Assembly: GCA_947652855.1 (NCBI GenBank)
Contig: CANTEO010000020.1
Location: 1-39,304 of the forward strand
Direction: 5' to 3'
Origin: an uncultured Roseburia sp.
GTDB taxonomy: Bacteria; Bacillota; Clostridia; Lachnospirales; Lachnospiraceae
DNA length: 39,304 bases
The notes below the pieces were generated by a model. The model ran no database searches. It had not been told where the DNA came from and was given only the letters and a program-made list of their open reading frames with translations. Position numbers and translations under genes: made by a program. How positions within the stretch are numbered: position 1 is the stretch's first letter; the number at the start of each line of letters is the position of its first letter. Below are positions 1-7,077 of the stretch, piece by piece.

Positions 1-57
1 CACCAGCTCCGCCACAGAAAGATAATCACTGTAACCGCCGCCGCAACAACCAGTAAT

Positions 58-86
58 ATATTATCATAAGAATATCAAAAAGTCAA
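58..86 (-). promoter_or_regulatory. Sigma-A-type promoter reading off the left edge
   Basis: On the minus strand a -35 TTGACT (81-86) is separated by 17 bases from a -10 TAATAT (58-63). Transcription would run toward base 1, so the gene it serves lies outside the window. Bases 1-57 would be its untranslated leader; I find no convincing start codon or coding frame there. Bases 87-190 are AT-rich intergenic DNA in which I recognise nothing else. Confidence 0.5.
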
Positions 87-190
87 GTCTTAAAAAATAT
101 TATTCACCTGCGCTATTTTTTAAGTTTTATCTATCTTTATCTCATTTTATCACACAATGCCAAAAGTTGAGTCGAAAATTGAGTCAGGGC

Positions 191-218
191 TTGACATTTT
201 TCCATATTGCTTTATAAT
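191..218 (+). promoter_or_regulatory. Sigma-A promoter of queT
   Basis: A perfect -35 TTGACA (191-196) and a perfect -10 TATAAT (213-218) are separated by 16 bases. Transcription should start near 225, leaving a leader of about 90 bases that contains the preQ1-I riboswitch. Both boxes match consensus exactly, so the basal promoter should be strong and control would fall to the riboswitch. Confidence 0.85.
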
Positions 219-265
219 AGAGCATCGGAAAAGCCCATAAAATAAAGGTTCTTCCAAAATAAAAC

Positions 266-308
266 GGTGAGTTCGAGACCTTCCTCACCTAAAACAAAAC
301 TAAAGGAG
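266..308 (+). ncRNA. preQ1-I riboswitch, translational type
   Basis: A six-pair stem GGTGAG (266-271) / CTCACC (284-289) encloses a 12-base loop that starts TTCGAG and contains ACC. An A-rich tail follows, ending in AACTAA fused to the Shine-Dalgarno AAAGGAG (302-308). This is the stem, 12-base loop and A-rich tail ending in ACTAA that defines the preQ1-I class, which folds into an H-type pseudoknot when it binds preQ1. The gene behind it is a QueT-type queuosine-precursor transporter, the expected partner. Because the tail runs straight into the ribosome binding site and no terminator stem is present, control is probably by hiding the Shine-Dalgarno. A second possible pairing, AAGGT (245-249) with ACCTT (278-282), also forms a pseudoknot and may be an alternative fold. 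Confidence 0.85.
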
Positions 309-313
309 AATGA

Positions 314-847
314 ATGATGAGAGACAAGAAAGCGCTATTTGTAACCCAGGCGGCGATGATCGCCGCTTTGTATGTCGTTCTGACGCTGTTTGCCAATCTT
401 TTGGGACTGGCGAATTATGCGGTTCAGATACGGTTTTCCGAGGCTTTGACAGTCTTGCCGTTTTTTACCCCTGCGGCGATTCCCGGCCTTACGGTTGGAT
501 GCTTATTAAGCAATCTGCTCACGGGATGCCTGCCCTTTGACGTGGCGTTTGGCAGTGTCGCGACGCTGCTTGGGGCGGCAGGGACGTATTTGCTGCGGAA
601 ACACGTTTGGGCGGCTCCGATTCCGCCAATATTGGCGAATGTCCTGATTGTGCCGTTTATATTGGCGTATGTATATCAATTTGAAGGCTCCATTCCATAT
701 TTCATGCTGACGGTTGGGATTGGTGAGATTCTCTCCTGCGGCGTTTTGGGAATGGCGCTGCTTGGGATTTTGAATAAATATCGGGGCGTGATTTTTAAGA
801 CAGAGGCGTCAGTTGGGACAAAAAGGATAGAAAATACAAAATCATAA
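314..847 (+). CDS. queT: QueT family queuosine-precursor (preQ1) transporter
   Basis: This 177-residue, very hydrophobic protein has five or six predicted membrane spans and belongs to the QueT family, the S-component-like importers that bring preQ1 or queuine into Firmicutes for queuosine tRNA modification. The family-like features are the N-terminal span, the charged IRFSEAL segment near residue 42, and the following PFFTPAAIPGL stretch. The preQ1-I riboswitch immediately upstream strongly supports the assignment. The start is ATG at 314 or the adjacent ATG at 317; AAAGGAG ends at 308, giving 5 or 8 bases. The gene stands alone: it has its own promoter, and a strong terminator follows at 924. 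An ECF energising module would have to be encoded elsewhere. Confidence 0.85.
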   Translation: MMRDKKALFVTQAAMIAALYVVLTLFANLLGLANYAVQIRFSEALTVLPFFTPAAIPGLTVGCLLSNLLTGCLPFDVAFGSVATLLGAAGTYLLRKHVWAAPIPPILANVLIVPFILAYVYQFEGSIPYFMLTVGIGEILSCGVLGMALLGILNKYRGVIFKTEASVGTKRIENTKS

Positions 848-923
848 GGATGCGGCGTTGTGGTTGGAATGTATGCTTTCCGCAATAGAAAAAGACTGCT
901 GTTGCAGCCGCGTTTTGGCGTGA

Positions 924-957
924 GTGTGTGCCTTGGCACACACTTTTTTGTTTTTTA
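924..957 (+). terminator. Rho-independent terminator of queT
   Basis: A perfect nine-pair stem GTGTGTGCC (924-932) / GGCACACAC (935-943) has a two-base loop and is followed by six T, G, six T. It ends the queT transcript. Confidence 0.85.
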
Positions 958-973
958 TGATCTCTATTTGCAT

Positions 974-1009
974 AAAAACAAGGGTATGTCAGATTGCTCT
1001 AACATACCC
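974..1009 (-). terminator. Terminator of the perR-rubrerythrin operon
   Basis: On the minus strand an eight-pair stem, GGGTATGT paired with ACATACCC (plus-strand 1002-1009 and 982-989), is followed by TTGTTTTTATG. It lies about 40 bases after the rubrerythrin stop codon. Confidence 0.75.
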
Positions 1010-1047
1010 CAAAATCCTCAAAAATGTTGAATTTACGGTATTTCTGA

Positions 1048-1590
1048 TTAACCGAAATACCTCTTTAACAGACCCTCAAATGCTTTTCCGTGCCTTGCCT
1101 CATCCCTTGCCATCTCATGAACGGTGTCATGGATCGCATCCAGGTTCTGCGCCTTCGCCCTTTTCGCAAGGTCAAATTTTCCAGCTGTCGCGCCGTTCTC
1201 AGCATCAACTCTCATTTCAAGGTTTTTCTTTGTGCTGTCGGTTACGACTTCGCCAAGCAGCTCTGCAAACTTAGCGGCATGCTCCGCTTCTTCCCAAGCG
1301 GCTTTTTCCCAGTATAATCCAATCTCTGGATAGCCTTCTCTATGAGCGACCCTTGCCATGGCAAGGTACATTCCAACCTCAGAGCATTCGCCTTCGAAGT
1401 TCGCCCTTAAGTCAGCCACGATATCCTCGCTCACGCCTTTTGCCACGCCTACCACGTGCTCAGCGGCCCAGGACTTCTCGCCTTCCTGCTTTGTAAATTT
1501 TTCAGCCGGAGCCTTGCAGATTGGGCAGGACTCTGGAGCCTGATCTCCTTCATGAACGTAACCGCATACTGAGCATACAAATTTTGCCAT
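1048..1590 (-). CDS. Reverse rubrerythrin (rubredoxin domain first)
   Basis: The 180-residue protein is a rubrerythrin in reverse order: an N-terminal rubredoxin domain (Cys 6, 9, 22 and 25 in two C-x2-C pairs) precedes a ferritin-like di-iron domain with ExxH pairs at 101-104 and 164-167 and further Glu residues near 67-71. Reverse rubrerythrins are NADH-linked peroxidases that remove hydrogen peroxide and oxygen in clostridia. It is the second gene of an operon with the PerR/Fur regulator, 17 bases downstream, and its ribosome site AAAGGAG lies a few bases before the ATG. The pairing with a peroxide regulator and a Fur-type operator points to peroxide-inducible expression. A strong terminator follows. 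The domain call is secure; the exact physiological electron donor is not shown by the sequence. Confidence 0.93.
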   Translation of the reverse strand: MAKFVCSVCGYVHEGDQAPESCPICKAPAEKFTKQEGEKSWAAEHVVGVAKGVSEDIVADLRANFEGECSEVGMYLAMARVAHREGYPEIGLYWEKAAWEEAEHAAKFAELLGEVVTDSTKKNLEMRVDAENGATAGKFDLAKRAKAQNLDAIHDTVHEMARDEARHGKAFEGLLKRYFG

Positions 1591-1607
1591 AATAATAATC
1601 TCCTTTT

Positions 1608-2000
1608 CTATTCTTGCTTCTTGTTATTTTTACATTCTGGACAAAGTCCAAAAAAATGTGTCAAATGGTTTGTGACGACGCCTTCAAACCGCTCATTCGC
1701 AAGCTCATTGAGCATTGTCTGAGGCTCCATGTCAATGTCCAGCACTTTGCCGCAGCTTGTGCAGATAAAATGGTAGTGCGGACTGACATTTCCATCGTAT
1801 CGGTCAGGCCCGCTTACGGAAGAAATGCGCAAGATCTCGCCCACGTCCGCAAGGTAGTTTAGATTTCGGTAGACAGTGCCTAAGCTAATGTTTGGGAACT
1901 TCTTCTTTAAGCCTAAGTAAACAGCCTCCGCGGTCGGATGCGTCCGGTGGGTATTTAGGTAATCCTGAATGGATTCTCGTTGTCTGCTGTATCTGGGCAT
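1608..2000 (-). CDS. perR: Fur family regulator, probably PerR
   Basis: This is a 130-residue Fur-family repressor. The N-terminal winged helix contains HPTAEAVY (21-28) and the recognition segment SLGTVYRNL (39-47). The C-terminal dimer domain has PHYHFICTSCG with Cys 80 and 83 and a matching CPEC (Cys 120, 123), which form the structural zinc site, and His 75 and 77 with nearby acidic residues for the regulatory metal. PerR rather than Fur or Zur is inferred from the co-transcribed reverse rubrerythrin. The start is ATG at 2000; upstream purine-rich DNA gives only a modest ribosome site. A Fur/PerR-type box overlaps the transcription start region at 2025-2039, so the gene probably represses itself and rubrerythrin until peroxide oxidises it. 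Confidence 0.88.
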   Translation of the reverse strand: MPRYSRQRESIQDYLNTHRTHPTAEAVYLGLKKKFPNISLGTVYRNLNYLADVGEILRISSVSGPDRYDGNVSPHYHFICTSCGKVLDIDMEPQTMLNELANERFEGVVTNHLTHFFGLCPECKNNKKQE

Positions 2001-2024
2001 CTTCCATTCTCGCCGCCTTATAAA

Positions 2025-2039
2025 TAGTAATAATTATCA
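2025..2039 (-). promoter_or_regulatory. Fur/PerR-type operator
   Basis: The 15-base site TAGTAAT-A-ATTATCA matches the Fur/PerR 7-1-7 inverted repeat (TGATAAT-N-ATTATCA) at 12 of 14 arm positions. It lies 11 bases downstream of the -10 box of the perR operon, where a bound repressor would block initiation. Autoregulation by PerR is the simplest reading. Confidence 0.65.
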
Positions 2040-2050
2040 TTTGCAATATA

Positions 2051-2079
2051 AATATAATTCATAAGAGACAGCTTGTCAA
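2051..2079 (-). promoter_or_regulatory. Sigma-A promoter of perR-rubrerythrin
   Basis: The minus strand carries a perfect -35 TTGACA (2074-2079), a 17-base spacer and a -10 TATATT (2051-2056). The start of transcription should fall near 2044, just before the Fur/PerR-type box. Confidence 0.8.
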
Positions 2080-2097
2080 TACTTTTTTTTATCGTTT

Positions 2098-2126
2098 TCA
2101 TAAAAAAATTCATTGATGCATAAAAT
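2098..2126 (+). promoter_or_regulatory. Possible sigma-E (mother-cell sporulation) promoter
   Basis: A -10 CATAAAAT (2119-2126) matches the Bacillus/Clostridium sigma-E -10 CATACAHT at 7 of 8 positions. A -35 TCATAAA (2098-2104) matches KMATATT at 5 of 7, with the expected 14-base spacer. The following gene starts at 2156, about 23 bases after the likely transcription start. No sigma-A promoter of comparable quality is seen for this gene. The match is suggestive only, because AT-rich intergenic DNA produces such sites by chance. Confidence 0.4.
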
Positions 2127-2155
2127 GATGTAAAAGAAACTGTTTATGAGGGTGT

Positions 2156-3697
2156 ATGGCGGGATTGCAGCGGTTTATTACTTATATTTATAAATATGAG
2201 GACGATGAGAAGAAAGAGAATGCCGGCTTTGCGAAAATTGAGGTTCGGGGCGGCGTATGCAGAGTGGAAGTGCACATACGGAATATAAGTATGGAGCAAT
2301 CGGAGGCCACAGTTTATTTATTTGCAAGAAATGCGGATATTATGCAGGGAATTTCGGTTGGCGGCATGAAAATTTCAAAGGGGAGCGGGGACGTCCGCTT
2401 TGTGTTTGACGTGAAAGACTTGCTTTCTTATGGGAAGTCCATGAAGGACATGGAAGGGCTGTTTGTGCCGTTTGAGGAGGCGGCTTACCTTGCAAGCCAG
2501 TGGAAGGAAGGGAAGATTGAACGAAAATTATTTCAGGTCATAGAGAAAAAGGAGCAAGAGGCGCAGGATGTCCCAGAAGCAAAGGCGCAGCAGCCAGACG
2601 GCTGGCAGGCAGATGAGGCATTTAATCAAGAAAGCGAGGTTCGGCCAGACGCGGGCGCACGCCAGGAGGGCGCAATGCGGCAGAATATGCAGACGCGTCA
2701 AATTGGCGCAATGCATCCGGGCGGCCAGATGCGCCAGGCAAAGTTAAAGCGGGCAGGCGGGCCTGTAAGGCAAAGGGCTGCGCAGCCGGCAGATGCTTTT
2801 GCAGGCCAGGGAGCGGCGCATCCAGCGCAAATGCCTGTGGGGCAAAAGCGAATGCCCGTAAGTCAAATGAATACGCCGGCCTTGCAGCCGGAAAATGCGC
2901 CGGGCAGTCAGGAGGGCGCGCAGCCAACGAGATCGCCGGGCAGTCAAGAGGGCGTGCAGGCAGTAAATGCGCCAGGCGGCGGGGAGGGCGCGCAGCCAAC
3001 GAGATCGCCGGGCAGTCAGAAGGGCGTGCAGCCAGTGAACGCGCCGGGCAGTCAGGAGGGTGTGCAGCCAGTGAGATCGCCGGGCAGTCAGGAGGGCGTG
3101 CAGGCAGTGAATGCGCCGGGCAGTCAGAAGGACGCGCAGCCAACAAGATCGCCAGGCAGCCAGGAGGGATCGCAGCCAGCGAGCGCGCCTGAGCGGGATG
3201 CAGAGGACGGCAGCATGGCGCGTTCGCCGGGCGCGTTAGAAGAAAGCGCGGCAGGTGAGGCGAAAGAAGCGGCGGCCTGTCCCAAGGAAGAGACGAACAT
3301 TCAGGCAACCGAGCTTCCGTTGGAGGCGTTTTTTGAAGAGAAAGGGTGGGAAGGGATTTTTCGTAAGCTTAAGAAAAAGCTTAAGATCGTTTATCCGTTT
3401 GAGGGAGAGGAAATTGAATGCGTGCGTATGCAGCTGAATGATTTGCGGGAGTTTCCGAAAAAATATTGGTATATTGGAAATAACAGCTTTTTGCTGCATG
3501 GATTTTTCAATTACAGGCATATTATTTTCGGGGAAATGGAGGAGGATGGGCGAAAGGCGTATCTGATTGGCGTTCCGGGCGTTTTCCAGAACCAGGAGCG
3601 GATCATGGCGGCGATGTTTGGATTCCCGGAGTTTCGGACGGCAAAAAATACGGAATATAAGACGGGTAACTTTGGATACTGGTATCGGGTCATTTAA
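2156..3697 (+). CDS. Unknown Lachnospiraceae-type protein with 12-residue repeat linker
   Basis: The 513-residue protein has three parts. Residues 1-130 form a compact N-terminal domain rich in beta-type sequence. Residues 140-365 are a low-complexity Gln/Pro/Ala linker whose core (248-343) is eight tandem copies of a 12-residue unit, consensus xxPGSQEGxQPx. Residues 375-513 are a C-terminal domain with many aromatics (YPFEGEE, YWYIGNNSFLLHGFFNYRH, FGFPEF, NFGYWYRV). I believe the C-terminal domain corresponds to the Lachnospiraceae family DUF6128, but this is from memory. There is no signal peptide or membrane span. The ribosome site GAGGG is only three bases from the ATG. A sigma-E-like promoter upstream hints at a sporulation role. 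It ends eight bases inside the convergent acetyltransferase gene. No function is assigned. Confidence 0.75.
   Translation: MAGLQRFITYIYKYEDDEKKENAGFAKIEVRGGVCRVEVHIRNISMEQSEATVYLFARNADIMQGISVGGMKISKGSGDVRFVFDVKDLLSYGKSMKDMEGLFVPFEEAAYLASQWKEGKIERKLFQVIEKKEQEAQDVPEAKAQQPDGWQADEAFNQESEVRPDAGARQEGAMRQNMQTRQIGAMHPGGQMRQAKLKRAGGPVRQRAAQPADAFAGQGAAHPAQMPVGQKRMPVSQMNTPALQPENAPGSQEGAQPTRSPGSQEGVQAVNAPGGGEGAQPTRSPGSQKGVQPVNAPGSQEGVQPVRSPGSQEGVQAVNAPGSQKDAQPTRSPGSQEGSQPASAPERDAEDGSMARSPGALEESAAGEAKEAAACPKEETNIQATELPLEAFFEEKGWEGIFRKLKKKLKIVYPFEGEEIECVRMQLNDLREFPKKYWYIGNNSFLLHGFFNYRHIIFGEMEEDGRKAYLIGVPGVFQNQERIMAAMFGFPEFRTAKNTEYKTGNFGYWYRVI
2897..3184 (+). repeat. Eight in-frame copies of a 36-base minisatellite
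   Basis: Eight contiguous 36-base units each encode a 12-residue PGSQEG-type repeat (residues 248-343 of the unknown protein). Units starting with Ala-Pro and Ser-Pro alternate, making a 72-base higher-order repeat that suggests expansion by duplicating pairs. Units differ at several bases, so the array is not freshly amplified. Unit length is a multiple of three, so gain or loss of units keeps the frame. Confidence 0.9.
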
Positions 3698-4247
3698 GAT
3701 CCTTAAGCTTTGCAAACAGCATATGATCCTCCCATTTGCCGCGAATGCGGGCGGATTTCCGGCAAATGCCTTCGCATTCAAAGTTCAGGCGGGAAAGCAG
3801 GCGGATCGAGGCGGCGTTTTGCTCCATCACATAGGCTTCGATGCGGTGGAGGCCCAATTCGCCGAACATAAGGTCAATGCCAAACGCCAGCGCTTCTTTG
3901 GCGTAGCCATTATGCCAATGCCTCCGGTCAAATTTGTATCCTAGCTCACAGCGTTCATACATGGCGCGCAAGATATTGTAAAAACAAACCGTGCCGATCA
4001 TAGCGGATGGATCCGATTTTAAAAAAGCCCAAAAACGGATGCATTTTTGCTGGATGGCAAGGTTGTATTCATATTCCAACAGAGATTTTTGGTGAAGAGC
4101 CGTATAAAAATTAGAAGGCCGCGTCGCTTCGTATCGTTCGAAGATGATGCGGTTTTTGCTGTGAAATTCCAGTACCTGCTTTGCGGATTCTAAGGTTGGC
4201 TTCAGAAGCTTCATCCTTAAGCGCTCCGTCTCATATTCAAAGTTCAT
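3690..4247 (-). CDS. GNAT family N-acetyltransferase, RimJ/RimL type
   Basis: This 185-residue protein has the RimJ/RimL-type GNAT layout: an N-terminal ETERLRMKLL strand, a central WAFLKSDPSAMIGTVCFY strand pair, the acetyl-CoA segment around RRHWHNGYAKEAL (130-142), and the C-terminal HRIEAYVMEQNAASIRLLSRLNFECEG core typical of the family. Such enzymes acetylate protein N-termini, amino sugars or small amines; the substrate cannot be read from sequence. The gene is convergent with the repeat-containing gene and their 3-prime ends overlap by 8 bases. It is divergent from tadA, with only about 90 bases between the two start codons. Confidence 0.85.
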   Translation of the reverse strand: MNFEYETERLRMKLLKPTLESAKQVLEFHSKNRIIFERYEATRPSNFYTALHQKSLLEYEYNLAIQQKCIRFWAFLKSDPSAMIGTVCFYNILRAMYERCELGYKFDRRHWHNGYAKEALAFGIDLMFGELGLHRIEAYVMEQNAASIRLLSRLNFECEGICRKSARIRGKWEDHMLFAKLKDLK

Positions 4248-4272
4248 AGGGTGTCCTTCTTTGCAGATGTTG

Positions 4273-4281
4273 TGTTATAAT
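4273..4281 (+). promoter_or_regulatory. Extended -10 promoter of tadA
   Basis: TGTTATAAT is a TGn-extended -10 with a consensus TATAAT hexamer. No good -35 is seen 17 bases upstream, which an extended -10 can tolerate. It lies about 60 bases before the tadA start. Confidence 0.55.
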
Positions 4282-4338
4282 AAATGGAAACGGTTTTTAC
4301 CAGTATACTATAAGGAAGAAAGATTGGAAAGGGAAAAC

Positions 4339-4818
4339 ATGGAGGAATTAGATGAAAAATATATGCGCGCGGCAATCAGGGAGGCAAAGAAGGCATATGC
4401 CTTAGAAGAAGTCCCAATCGGGTGTGTGATTGTCCGGGAAGGCAAAATTATAGCCAGAGGATATAATAGAAGGAACACCGATAAAAACGCCCTGGCGCAC
4501 GCGGAGCTTAGCGCGATAAAAAAGGCCAGCAAAAAATGCGGGGACTGGAGGCTGGAGGACTGCACGATGTATGTTACGCTGGAGCCATGTCAGATGTGCG
4601 CCGGAGCCATTGTGCAGGCTAGGATGAAGCGGGTTGTGATAGCGGCGATGAACCCAAAGGCAGGCTGCGCCGGGTCGGTGTTAAATCTATTGCAAATGGC
4701 TGCGTTTAACCATCAGGCGGAAGTGGAGCGCGGCGTGTTAGAGGAGGAGAGCGCGGCCTTAATCAGCGGATTTTTTAGTCAATTGCGTGAAAAAAAGAAA
4801 AATTTTACGGATTCTTAA
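4339..4818 (+). CDS. tadA: tRNA-specific adenosine deaminase TadA
   Basis: The enzyme converts A34 to inosine in the anticodon wobble position of tRNA-Arg(ACG). It carries the zinc-deaminase signature: HAE at 54-56 (zinc His and catalytic Glu) and PCxxC at 83-87 (two zinc Cys), plus the conserved PIGCVIV and NPKAGCAGS segments. The reading frame is open back to 4261, but ATG 4339 is chosen because AAGGG precedes it by five bases and it gives 159 residues, close to the usual size for TadA in Firmicutes; the upstream 26 residues are not family-like. In many Firmicutes tadA is followed by the SRP RNA gene and dnaX; neither is present here. Confidence 0.93.
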   Translation: MEELDEKYMRAAIREAKKAYALEEVPIGCVIVREGKIIARGYNRRNTDKNALAHAELSAIKKASKKCGDWRLEDCTMYVTLEPCQMCAGAIVQARMKRVVIAAMNPKAGCAGSVLNLLQMAAFNHQAEVERGVLEEESAALISGFFSQLREKKKNFTDS

Positions 4819-4862
4819 TAAAATGCAAATGAATTATAAAGGAAAAATAGAGGTTTCTTTTG

Positions 4863-4884
4863 TATAATATAGCCTGAAAGGTGG
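4863..4884 (+). promoter_or_regulatory. -10 box and ribosome site of the C39-type peptidase gene
   Basis: A consensus TATAAT (4863-4868) follows tadA by 45 bases, and AAAGGTGG (4877-4884) precedes ATG 4892 by seven bases. No clear -35 is found. If the hexamer is used, the leader would be very short. Confidence 0.4.
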
Positions 4885-4891
4885 TTATATT

Positions 4892-5776
4892 ATGATAGCA
4901 CAGAAAGACGAGCTGGAGATCCTCTCAATTGGCCGCCCTATAGGAACGCCTTATGGAGGGAGAAGAAGCGGAACCCTCAAGGCGAGAAGGAGAAAGAGGC
5001 GTTTAAGAAAGAGGATAAGGAGAATTTGCCTGGCGTGCTGCGCTGTGGCGTTCATTGGTGTTTGGATGGAGCAGACGGATTGGATTGACGGACAGACGGA
5101 GTGGAGAAGCGGACGGGCCGTGAAAGAAGAAAAAGCGAAGGCAGAGCGTGTGGCGAAGCAGGCGGACTGCCCGAAGGAGCTGGCAGAGCTGTTGGAGCAG
5201 AACGAAGAAACCTGCGATTTTGTGGAAAATTATCCGAACAGGGATGCCTATATAGATCAGGAAATTGACCTTTCAGGGGATGTGCAGGCAGGGCGCGTGC
5301 CTCTTTTGATGCAATGGGACAAGCGGTGGGGGTATGACCTGTACGGGGAATCTATGATTGGCCTGTCTGGCTGCGGGCCGACCTGCATGACGATGGCGTA
5401 TCTGTATTTTACAAACGATTTGGAGATGAATCCTAGGAAAATGGCTTGCTTTGCGCAGGAAAACGGGTTTCACAGCTCAGAGGGGACGAGCTGGGATTTT
5501 TGGACTTTGGGCGCGCAGAGCTTGGGCCTTATGGGAGAGAACATCTCTTTAAGCGAGGGCGCCATGAAGAACGCCTTGGACGGCGGCGGGCTTTTAGTAT
5601 GCAGTATGTCGCCCGGAGATTTTACGACGACGGGCCATTTTATTTTAGTGCGCGGATACGACGAAAATGGATTTTTCGTGAATGACCCGAACCGGGTGGG
5701 AAACAGTAAGCTTCAGTGGGGCTATGAGGCCCTTTGCCCACAGATCAAAAACCTGTGGGCTATTTATCCAATGTAA
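4892..5776 (+). CDS. Membrane-anchored C39-like (papain-fold) peptidase
   Basis: The 294-residue protein has a cytoplasmic, strongly basic N-terminus (residues 24-44, many Arg/Lys), one membrane anchor at about 45-60, and an extracellular C-terminal domain of the peptidase C39-like type. That domain shows the entry motif LLMQWDKRWGYDLYG, the nucleophile in SGCGPTCM (Cys 161), a long middle section, TGHFILVRGYD with the catalytic His 249, and VNDPN with Asp 265. All three triad positions are present, so activity is likely; the substrate could be peptidoglycan cross-links or secreted peptides. It is not the bacteriocin-transporter form because no ABC domains follow. It is followed by the diguanylate cyclase gene 110 bases on. 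Confidence 0.8.
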   Translation: MIAQKDELEILSIGRPIGTPYGGRRSGTLKARRRKRRLRKRIRRICLACCAVAFIGVWMEQTDWIDGQTEWRSGRAVKEEKAKAERVAKQADCPKELAELLEQNEETCDFVENYPNRDAYIDQEIDLSGDVQAGRVPLLMQWDKRWGYDLYGESMIGLSGCGPTCMTMAYLYFTNDLEMNPRKMACFAQENGFHSSEGTSWDFWTLGAQSLGLMGENISLSEGAMKNALDGGGLLVCSMSPGDFTTTGHFILVRGYDENGFFVNDPNRVGNSKLQWGYEALCPQIKNLWAIYPM

Positions 5777-5886
5777 AGCCCTGGGGGGATGGATGCAAAA
5801 AGATCAGCCTGATAAACAGACGCTCTTGCAAGTTTTGGGAAATGTTGTTATTATAAAAAATAACATATTAGAGATTGGAGAATGAT

Positions 5887-6966
5887 ATGAGGACAATCTG
5901 GGATTACATTTCCGCAAGGGCTAAGCAGGCGTTGTCCGCACAGCAGGTAATGTCTTTGGTGGTGTTTTCGTTAGGCGTATTTCACGTTTGCCTGACTGTG
6001 TTTTTTCTTTTTTTGCTCATTTTGCCTATGGCGGCGTTAAATGCCGTCAGCGCGGCGCTTTATTTTTTCTGTTATATGCAGGCGCGCAAAAGTAAGCGTC
6101 TTTTGCTGGTATTTAACCTTGCATATTTAGAAATCATAATATATGCAGTCGTAGGGGAGCTGTTAATGGGGATCGGGACAGGCTTCATCTTCCATATGGT
6201 GGCGACGCTTCCGCTTGGGTATTATGCCGCATATACGTTTGACGTAAAGGACAGGCGCCTAAATCCAATGCGCTATGTCATTTTTTCTGCGGCGGCATTT
6301 CTTGCCGCGCAGTTTTTGATCCACGACATCGGGCCGCTGTTTACATATGAAAATAAACGGATGGGCCGGCTGGTGTACATTATGAATTATTTTGCCGCGG
6401 GAATCGTCGTCGTGCTCTTTTTGAGCACATTGCTCAATCAGATCAAATGCCATGAGGCGCAGCACAGAAATCAAAATGAGGAGCTGGAAAAGCTTTCTAA
6501 GACCGATTCCCTGACCGGGCTTGCGAATCGGAGGAGCTTAGAGGAGCGGTATGCCTCGGCGCGGCAGTCGGAGCTTGCGTATGCGGTGATTTTGGGGGAC
6601 ATTGATGATTTTAAGGCGGTGAACGACACCTATGGGCATAATGTGGGCGACAACGCCCTTAAGGCGGTGGCGGATATTTTTAAAGGCATTGTGCGTGAAG
6701 GCGATACGATCTGCCGATGGGGAGGAGAGGAATTTTTGATTTTCCTGCCAGGCTGCCCGTTTGAAAACGCCAGGCAGAGGGCGAATGAGATTTTGGATAG
6801 TGTGAGGAAGGCGGAAGTCAGGACGGAGGACGGCGCCATATTCCATATTACGATGACCTTGGGAGTGGCCGTGTCGTCGGAGGCGGCGGATTTCGAGGAG
6901 GCTGTCCGAAAAGCGGACGAGCGGCTGTATTTCGGGAAGCAGAACGGGAAAAACCAGGTCGTGTAG
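5887..6966 (+). CDS. Membrane diguanylate cyclase (GGDEF domain)
   Basis: This 359-residue protein makes cyclic di-GMP from two GTP. About six membrane spans fill residues 20-185, with no recognised sensor domain; a short helical linker follows. The GGDEF domain runs from about 205 to 359. It has DSLTGLANRR, the metal-binding LGDIDDFKAVNDTYGH (Asp 238), the active-site GGEEF (279-283), and an allosteric RxxD I-site (270-273), so it should be active and feedback-inhibited. The start ATG 5887 has GGAG six bases upstream; an in-frame TTG at 5875 is less likely. Its position directly before the flagellar block fits a role in the motile-to-sessile switch, but a terminator separates the two transcripts. 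Confidence 0.9.
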   Translation: MRTIWDYISARAKQALSAQQVMSLVVFSLGVFHVCLTVFFLFLLILPMAALNAVSAALYFFCYMQARKSKRLLLVFNLAYLEIIIYAVVGELLMGIGTGFIFHMVATLPLGYYAAYTFDVKDRRLNPMRYVIFSAAAFLAAQFLIHDIGPLFTYENKRMGRLVYIMNYFAAGIVVVLFLSTLLNQIKCHEAQHRNQNEELEKLSKTDSLTGLANRRSLEERYASARQSELAYAVILGDIDDFKAVNDTYGHNVGDNALKAVADIFKGIVREGDTICRWGGEEFLIFLPGCPFENARQRANEILDSVRKAEVRTEDGAIFHITMTLGVAVSSEAADFEEAVRKADERLYFGKQNGKNQVV

Positions 6967-6995
6967 CCGCGTTTGCCGTGAAAAGTGAGTATTGG

Positions 6996-7030
6996 GGCCT
7001 GCCCCGGCGTCGCCGGGACAGGCCTTTCCA
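6996..7030 (+). terminator. Terminator after the diguanylate cyclase gene
   Basis: A GC-rich hairpin pairs 6996-7008 with 7012-7024, with one C-A mismatch and a three-base loop, and is followed by TTTCCATTTTT. The U-tract is interrupted, so strength is moderate. It separates the GGDEF gene from the flagellar transcript. Confidence 0.65.
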
Positions 7031-7077
7031 TTTTTGCGGCGGCAAGGCATGGCTGTGACAATTTTTCATTCTTTGTC

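Noticed and set aside
2897..3184. Tandem repeats as a possible CRISPR array
   Set aside because: Units are contiguous 36-base coding repeats without unique spacers and lie in frame within a larger protein.
2622..3308. A 228-codon open frame on the minus strand opposite the repeat-containing gene
   Set aside because: It is a by-product of the GC-biased 36-base repeat array; the translation is a Pro/Ala/Arg repeat with no ribosome site.
4819..4891. SRP RNA gene after tadA
   Set aside because: The gap is only 73 bases and shows no SRP Alu or S-domain sequence.
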